A DNA stretch of 64,000 nucleotides from Candidatus Cloacimonadota bacterium. Its GTDB lineage: Bacteria > UBA4055. The stretch covers positions 35,794 to 99,793 of the forward strand of contig PDON01000061.1 in the NCBI GenBank assembly GCA_002742935.1, read 5' to 3'. Position 1 is the first letter of the stretch, and the number at the start of each line of letters is the position of its first letter. Below are positions 63,899 through 64,000 of this stretch, piece by piece. Made by a program: the position numbers and the translations under genes. A model generated the notes under the pieces. That model saw only the letters and a program-made list of their open reading frames with translations. It was not told the DNA's origin and did not search any database.

Positions 63899-64000
63899 AA
63901 ACTGAGTTCGATATAAAACAAATACCTATTTTATGTAATAATTAAAATTAGAAATATATCTTGTGTGTGTACCCTGAGGTTCTCGAAGGGTATAATTATA
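63899..64000. repeat. Left end of a further inverted-repeat element, cut by the window edge
   Basis: AAACTGAGTTCGATATAA (63899-63916) differs from the reference left end AACCTGAGTTCGGTATAA at two positions. It lies 13 bases after the transporter stop. The rest of the element lies beyond the window. Confidence 0.55.

Noticed and set aside
1..64000. CRISPR array, integrase, transposase or plasmid origin
   Set aside because: No regularly spaced identical repeats with unique spacers, no recombinase-type protein motifs and no iteron or origin-type clusters were seen.

Overview
The window is a 64 kb piece of an AT-rich, gene-dense chromosome from a Gram-negative bacterium that I place on the FCB side of the tree (Bacteroidota, Cloacimonadota, Delongbacteria, Marinimicrobia and relatives). 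Three large secreted proteases end in the NYPNPFNP-type sorting domain used by type IX secretion, a PorV/PorQ-like outer-membrane barrel is present, lipoproteins carry lipoboxes, and an alpha-2-macroglobulin-like lipoprotein is present. Clear purine-rich Shine-Dalgarno sites, often AATAGGGAG, precede many genes. Typical Bacteroidota often lack these, so a deeper FCB phylum is more likely, but the phylum cannot be fixed from this sequence alone. No tRNA, rRNA, CRISPR array or insertion sequence with a transposase was seen.

Layout. 1-4.1 kb: end of recA, lysS with an extra N-terminal domain, and a GH29 alpha-L-fucosidase. 4.2-12.4 kb (minus strand): a hybrid two-component kinase and a 1771-residue alpha-2-macroglobulin lipoprotein. 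12.6-15.8 kb: a C25 (gingipain-type) protease and a HEAT-like membrane protein. 16.0-18.1 kb (minus): a four-gene run of a 61-residue protein, rlmH, a TPR protein and pdxJ. 18.4-23.3 kb: a DUF1648-like protein, NfeD protease plus FloA flotillin, a small membrane protein, and frr. 23.5-27.2 kb: a tandem MliC-like lipoprotein, then a tight run of YciO/Sua5-type protein, PorV-like barrel, RseC/MucC protein and a UbiA prenyltransferase. 27.3-34.1 kb (minus): a large TPR protein, maf and nadE as one unit, preceded by a subtilisin-like T9SS substrate. 34.4-49 kb: an ABC-F ATPase, a catalytically dead DNA polymerase III alpha homologue, a glycan gene run (GT9, a dead NlpC/P60-like protein, GT4, methyltransferase), argS, a QueD/PTPS protein and a CgeB-like glycosyltransferase. 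49.3-50.7 kb (minus): a three-gene phage-lysis-like cassette with a GH108 muramidase. 51.1-64 kb: Na/phosphate cotransporter plus PhoU-like protein, a second C25 protease, a TPR protein, a membrane protein with its winged-helix regulator, a beta-propeller lipoprotein, a nitroreductase, a thioredoxin-reductase-like flavoprotein without the redox cysteines, and an ACR3/SBF-type transporter.

The most unusual signals are these. (1) A full-length DnaE-like protein has lost the polymerase catalytic aspartates and the PHP histidines. (2) A roughly 120-bp intergenic repeat occurs in six copies, all in the same orientation and all just 3' of plus-strand genes, with nested stems that stay paired despite base changes. 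Several copies lie inside larger units bounded by an 18-bp inverted terminal repeat that is also found without the core. (3) A second short inverted-repeat element family is present. (4) There is a lysis-like cassette without other phage genes. (5) Several proteins keep a fold but have lost catalytic residues (DnaE-like, NlpC/P60-like, a receiver domain, a TrxR-like flavoprotein).
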